DNA from: Desulfurispira natronophila
GTDB taxonomy: Bacteria; Chrysiogenota; Chrysiogenetes; Chrysiogenales; Chrysiogenaceae
Reading direction: 5' to 3'
DNA length: 64,000 nucleotides
Assembly (NCBI RefSeq): GCF_014203025.1
Contig: NZ_JACHID010000002.1
Span: 62,001-126,000 of the forward strand
A program made the translations under genes and the position numbers. This document shows, piece after piece, positions 60,212 to 64,000 of this stretch (position 1 is the first letter of the stretch; every line of letters starts with the position of its first letter). The notes beneath the pieces were generated by a model. It did not search any database and was not told where the DNA came from. It worked only from the letters and a program-made list of their open reading frames with translations.

Positions 60212-63200
60212 ATATTTCCTCCACTGCGGTTAAACGTCCCATATCCACTATCATGGTGGTGATGGTGGCGGTGTTTTTTGGGCTTATGTCCCTCTACCGC
60301 CTTCCCATTGATCTTATGCCCGATATTACCTTCCCTACCCTGACGGTGGTGACCAGCTACGACGATGCTTCTCCGGAGGAGGTTGAGCGCCTGGTTACCA
60401 TCCCCATGGAACGATCCCTGGCTATTATCAGTGGTATTGAAACCATCAACTCAACCTCATCCCGCGGCAGCAGCGTTATCCGGCTCAGTTTTGCCTGGGG
60501 GACGGATCTTGACGTTGCTGCCAATGATATTCGTGATCGGCTGGACCGGGCTATGCGCTTTTTACCTGATGGTGTGGATCGTCCCCAGCTGCGCAAATTC
60601 GATATTTCTGCTTTCCCCATCCTTATTTTGGGAGCTTCTGCTCCCATGGACCCCGCAACCCTGCGACACATTGCGGAAGAAGAGGTCGCATCGCGTTTGG
60701 AGCGTATAGCCGGAGTGGCGGGCGTGGAGGTCTGGGGTGGCCGGGAACGGCAAATTAATGTCGTCGTCGACCCGGTGGCTTTAGAGTCCTACGATCTGAA
60801 TCTGCAACATATCCAGCGAGCCATTGAAGATGCCAACCGAACCCACTCTTTTGGTGAAATACAGCGGGGTGATTACGCCTTTTCTCTGCGATCCCCCACT
60901 GCACTGAGGAGCCTGGAGGATATTACCGGCATAATTGTCGCTAGGCGAGGGGATAATCCAGTGCGCCTGCACCAGGTGGCCAGCGTGGAAGAGACTTATG
61001 CCAAGCAGAGTCGCATAACCCGCATTAATGGTGAGCCTGGTGTGCGGCTGGCTGTACGCAAGCAAGATGGCACCAATACGGTTGCCGTAGCCCGGCTGGT
61101 AAAGGAAGAGATAGAGAGTATCAACCGCCTCTTCCCCCAGATGCAAGTGGTAAGCATTATTGATACTTCCACTTATATTGAGCGATCCATCGCCAATATA
61201 AGCTTCTCCATGATGTATGGCGGCAGTCTGGCGGTACTGGTGCTTCTCTTTTTCCTGCGGGACTTTCGCAGCACTCTGGTAGTGGCGACGGCCATTCCGG
61301 TTTCGCTGATAGCGACCTTTGTCCCGGTTTACTTTGCCGGGCTAAGTCTCAACCTCATGACCCTGGGCGGTTTAGCTTTGGGAATTGGTATGATGGTGGA
61401 TAACTCTATCGTTGTGCAGGAAAATATTAATTACCTGCGTCGTACGCCGCCGTGGGACTCCCGCCAGACGGCATCCTTGGGTGCCAGTCAGGTAGCAGCA
61501 GCCATTGTAGCCAGTACCCTGACAACGCTGGTTATATTTTTGCCCATGTTTTTTACCGAAGGCATGGCGGGAATCATGTTTCGTCAAATGGCCTATGTAG
61601 TGACCTTTGCCCTCGCCTGCTCATTGGTTATGGCACTGACTCTGGTGCCAGTACTTAACCGTCAAGGCAATACCATGGCAGCCAATGCCACTGGCCCGGT
61701 TGGTGGATTTCTCTATCGTATTTTTGAAAGCTGGCAAAATGGATACAACTGGTTATTGCACCGTGCCGTGCAGCACAGTTTTGTGGTCTTTGCCATTGTT
61801 GCGGTACTGTTTTTTGTTGCGATAAATCTAGCGGGGCAGATGGGGCGGGAATTTGTGCCCCAGGCTGACGAAAATGGTGTGCGGGTGCAGCTGGAAATGG
61901 CTCAGGGAACTCGCCTTTCCGTATTGGACGAAGAAGTGCGCAAGCTGGAAAGTCGCCTGACCGAGCTGATTCCCGAGGCCCGAGCCTCTATGACGCGAGT
62001 TGACGACAGCGGAAGGGCGGAGGTGCGAGTGGCGGTGGTACCAGCCGGGCAGCGAGATCGATCCAGTATTGATATAGCCGCCGACCTGCGACGACAGTTA
62101 CCCTCCTCGCCCGGTATTACCGTTCGTACCCGACCAGAGCAGGGTCTTTTTATCCTGCGTATGGGAGCGACTCAAGATAGTGACAACCTGGAAATTGTCA
62201 TTCGTGGGCACGATACCAGCCAGCTCGAGTACTGGGGTGAAATTATTGAGGAAGAGCTGGGACAGATAGCCGGTATCACCGATGTGCGCCAGTCGCAATT
62301 TACCTCCTCAGTGGAGACCCATCTGCGCATAAACCGGGAACGGGCAAGCCAGCTAGGTGTACAGCTGGACGATATTACTCGCACAGTGCGGGCCGGAATG
62401 GATGGCTACCAGGTGAGTCTGTTTCGAGAAGACGGTCGGGAAACGTCGATCTATCTGGTTTACCGTGGCGATGAGCCTCGTACCCCGGGTGATATTGGCA
62501 ATTTGCGAGTACATCGGGAAAGGGGGGATCCAGTGGTGCTGCGGGAACTGATTGCGCTGGAGACCGGCGAAGGCCCCCATCAGATTTCACGGCGCAACCA
62601 GCAGCGTTTTCTTTCCCTTTGGGCTAATACTGCTGGTCGTGATCTGGGTAGTGTGGGTGCTGATGTGGAACAAATGCTAACCAATCTGCCCATGCCGGCA
62701 GAGTACACCGTTGCTGTTGAGTCAGACTACCAGGAGCAGCAAAAAGCCTTTCGGGAGCTGATAACCATGATCGGGTTGGCCATTTTACTGGTCTACATGA
62801 TACTGGCAGCACTCTACGAATCGCTGCGGGCGCCCCTGGTGGTTATGGTTTCGGTTCCCATGGCCTTTATTGGAGCTATTTTCGCCTTGTGGATTACGGG
62901 CAGTACCTTAAACATGCAGTCCCTCATCGGCATGATGATGCTGGCGGGAATTGTGGTCAATAATTCCATTCTGATTGTCGATCGCGCCATGCGATTGCAG
63001 CGCAAGCACCAGATGGGTTCGCAGCAGGCTGCTCTGGAGGCGGCAATGCGCCGGTTTCGCCCGGTTATCATGACGACCTTGACCACTATGCTGGCTCTTG
63101 CTCCGCTGGCTATTGGTGTTGGAGAGGGAAGCGAAGCCCAGGCACCCATGGCTCGAGCAGTTGTAGGGGGGTTATTGAGCTCTACCGTTATCAGCCTCTT

Positions 63201-63264
63201 TGTCGTGCCCATTGTCTATCACTGGATTCTGGGAAAGCGGGATCAGGATACTGCGCGCAGCTAG
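60208..63264 (+). CDS. RND efflux pump inner-membrane transporter (AcrB/MdtB-like)
   Basis: 1018 residues with the RND layout: 12 membrane helices and two large periplasmic loops, NVVVDPVALESYDLNLQ and the docking repeat later. The proton-relay Asp is in ALGIGMMVDNSIVVQENI, with the second-half counterpart MMMLAGIVVNNSILIVDRA. It likely exports drugs, bile-salt-like compounds or solvents. No outer-membrane channel gene is in the window. Confidence 0.94.
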   Translation: MNISSTAVKRPISTIMVVMVAVFFGLMSLYRLPIDLMPDITFPTLTVVTSYDDASPEEVERLVTIPMERSLAIISGIETINSTSSRGSSVIRLSFAWGTDLDVAANDIRDRLDRAMRFLPDGVDRPQLRKFDISAFPILILGASAPMDPATLRHIAEEEVASRLERIAGVAGVEVWGGRERQINVVVDPVALESYDLNLQHIQRAIEDANRTHSFGEIQRGDYAFSLRSPTALRSLEDITGIIVARRGDNPVRLHQVASVEETYAKQSRITRINGEPGVRLAVRKQDGTNTVAVARLVKEEIESINRLFPQMQVVSIIDTSTYIERSIANISFSMMYGGSLAVLVLLFFLRDFRSTLVVATAIPVSLIATFVPVYFAGLSLNLMTLGGLALGIGMMVDNSIVVQENINYLRRTPPWDSRQTASLGASQVAAAIVASTLTTLVIFLPMFFTEGMAGIMFRQMAYVVTFALACSLVMALTLVPVLNRQGNTMAANATGPVGGFLYRIFESWQNGYNWLLHRAVQHSFVVFAIVAVLFFVAINLAGQMGREFVPQADENGVRVQLEMAQGTRLSVLDEEVRKLESRLTELIPEARASMTRVDDSGRAEVRVAVVPAGQRDRSSIDIAADLRRQLPSSPGITVRTRPEQGLFILRMGATQDSDNLEIVIRGHDTSQLEYWGEIIEEELGQIAGITDVRQSQFTSSVETHLRINRERASQLGVQLDDITRTVRAGMDGYQVSLFREDGRETSIYLVYRGDEPRTPGDIGNLRVHRERGDPVVLRELIALETGEGPHQISRRNQQRFLSLWANTAGRDLGSVGADVEQMLTNLPMPAEYTVAVESDYQEQQKAFRELITMIGLAILLVYMILAALYESLRAPLVVMVSVPMAFIGAIFALWITGSTLNMQSLIGMMMLAGIVVNNSILIVDRAMRLQRKHQMGSQQAALEAAMRRFRPVIMTTLTTMLALAPLAIGVGEGSEAQAPMARAVVGGLLSSTVISLFVVPIVYHWILGKRDQDTARS

Positions 63265-63640
63265 TGCTCTAACCTATCAGGGATGAATTATCCGCAAAAT
63301 CCTGAATGGGACAAAATATACCGCTCACAGTTACCCTGATAACATTGCTTCGTGTGAGCTCCCGTGCTGTGTCAACATCCTGCCTCTGGCTGCTATCGCT
63401 CTTTGTTTATAACCAAAAAACTCTTTTGCCCACACGCATCCCCAGGTCGCTGTTTAGTAAAGCTGGATCACTGCAGTTTGTCAGTCAGGTATGCAGTGTG
63501 GATGCGCCACCGGCTATCCTGACTTCAGTGGGCCTTCTCGCTGAGAGGTCCGGTTGTGATGAAGCATAGCGGGTAATCCCCACCAACTCCTTCTCGATTG
63601 GGTCCGGTACCAAGTACCAGGCCGCTTTTTTGTTTGCCGG
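63265..63640 (+). other. 376-base gap with possible terminator or structured RNA
   Basis: After an ATCAGGGATGAA repeat scrap (63278-63290) nothing coding is convincing. The end of the gap (about 63600-63632) has GGTAC-caa-GTACC, then AGGCCGC and TTTTTT, a terminator-like end for the efflux operon or for a small RNA starting in the gap. Confidence 0.4.
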
Positions 63641-63647
63641 GCAAACC

Positions 63648-63686
63648 CAAAAAACCCCTTTGAAACATAAGTTCCCAAGGGGTTAA
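63648..63686 (-). terminator. Terminator after tRNA-Trp
   Basis: On the minus strand AACCCCTT, a loop of about 16, AAGGGGTT, then TTTT, about 20 bases after the tRNA 3' end. Confidence 0.65.
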
Positions 63687-63706
63687 ACAATAATGTTGTG
63701 TGAAAA

Positions 63707-63782
63707 TGGCAGGACACGAGGGACTCGAACCCCCAGCCCTCGGTTTTGGAGACCGATGCTCTACCAATTGAGCTAGTGTCCT
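63707..63782 (-). tRNA. trnW: tRNA-Trp (anticodon CCA)
   Basis: 76 bases. The acceptor arms AGGACAC and GTGTCCT pair, the D-arm has AGCTCAATTGGTAGAGC, the anticodon stem CGGTC/GACCG-type holds the loop CTCCAAA with anticodon CCA, and the T-arm is GGGGGTTCGAGTCCCTC. The 3' CCA is encoded (GCCA at 63710-63707). Confidence 0.96.
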
Positions 63783-63839
63783 GCAGTAGCAACAGGCAAT
63801 GTTTATATAGCAGTTGACCTCAGTGGTCAAGTTTTTTCG

Positions 63840-64000
63840 CTATTTAAGCACCTTCAGGGATATATCCATGGAGCGGGCCGAGTGGGTGATGTAACCGGTA
63901 GAAATAATGTCAGGCTCCAGCTTGCAGTAGCTTTCCAGGTTATCAAGATTGACTCCACCGGATATTTCTACCAGGACACGCTTGTCAATAAACTTGATGG
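63840..64000 (-). CDS. nadC: Nicotinate-nucleotide pyrophosphorylase (carboxylating), 3' end
   Basis: Only the last 53 residues are present; the gene runs off the right edge. LVEISGGVNLDNLESYCKLEPDIISTGYITHSARSMDISL is the quinolinate phosphoribosyltransferase C-terminal motif, with the SGG and STG phosphate-binding loops. NadC makes nicotinate mononucleotide from quinolinate. The tRNA follows on the same strand. Confidence 0.85.
   Translation of the reverse strand, partial: IKFIDKRVLVEISGGVNLDNLESYCKLEPDIISTGYITHSARSMDISLKVLK

Noticed and set aside
63306-63569. 87-codon frame after the efflux pump
   Set aside because: Low-complexity, no family match, no ribosome site, and it overlaps possible terminator structures.

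Overview
The window reads as chromosomal DNA from a Gram-negative bacterium, probably anaerobic or microaerophilic. The Gram-negative signs are lpxK (lipid A), gmhA (heptose), an RND pump and at least three secreted proteins with outer-membrane features. Chorismate dehydratase (MqnA) points to menaquinone made by the futalosine route, HypA to a [NiFe] hydrogenase, and GatC/GatA to indirect Asn/Gln-tRNA charging. Several families here are typical of anaerobes (DUF1538 membrane protein with a PII protein, phenylacetate-CoA ligase with an ACT protein). An ectoine-catabolic operon suggests a saline habitat. This mix would suit a Chrysiogenota- or Desulfuromonadota-like organism, but the sequence alone does not settle the taxonomy. 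The genes are dense, run on both strands, and often overlap by 4-16 bases.

Layout. 1-3.6 kb (-): phoH, a PgpH-type 7TM-HD phosphodiesterase and an alpha/beta hydrolase cut by the window edge. 3.7-6.0 kb (+): gatC-gatA with a good promoter and a terminator. 6.0-8.8 kb (-): yciO-lpxK-mqnA-hypA. 9.0-16.4 kb (+): LpoA/LppC-like lipoprotein, prmA, rsmE, an SDR epimerase with a changed catalytic motif, a CoA-binding protein and topA. 16.4-20.8 kb: an alpha/beta hydrolase (-) and a 1120-residue transglutaminase-DUF2126 protein (+). 20.8-22.6 kb: an accessory-looking module with an orphan ParA ATPase, an unknown 165-residue protein, an operator-like palindrome and a candidate tiny gene. 22.8-28.6 kb: cutA-phr (+), DUF1538-PII (-), a tRNA/rRNA uracil methyltransferase (-) and a cupin (+). 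28.9-31.3 kb: a secreted beta-barrel candidate and an unrecognised 473-residue protein with amidoligase-like motifs. 31.7-35.7 kb: an Fe(III) ABC importer. 36.0-41.1 kb: ectoine degradation (doeB2-doeD-doeA-doeC). 41.4-45.6 kb: a split cation/proton antiporter with an RCK-Usp-like partner, a thioredoxin-like protein, gmhA and a small winged-helix regulator. 45.7-48.4 kb (-): two secreted outer-membrane candidates and the end of an Ala/Glu-rich reading frame with its terminator. 48.6-52.5 kb (-): paaK-ACT, HU and pgi. 52.6-57.1 kb (+): a hydroxyacid dehydrogenase, fxsA-folK and an RlhA-like U32 protein. 57.2-63.3 kb: an orphan response regulator, a small membrane protein, a small zinc-ribbon protein and an RND efflux pair. 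63.7-64 kb (-): tRNA-Trp(CCA) and the end of nadC.

The intergenic regions carry at least two dispersed repeat families. One is an element of about 100-150 bp whose ends can form a terminator-like hairpin (24.5, 41.1, 50.6 and 57.06 kb). The other is an AGGGATGAA-type repeat (5.9, 31.3, 50.4-50.5 and 57.1 kb). The leads most worth following are the amidoligase-like orphan at 29.9-31.3 kb together with the DUF2126 protein, the ParA module with its palindrome, the DUF1538-PII pair, the split RCK-Usp/antiporter pair and the SDR with Arg in place of the YxxxK lysine.
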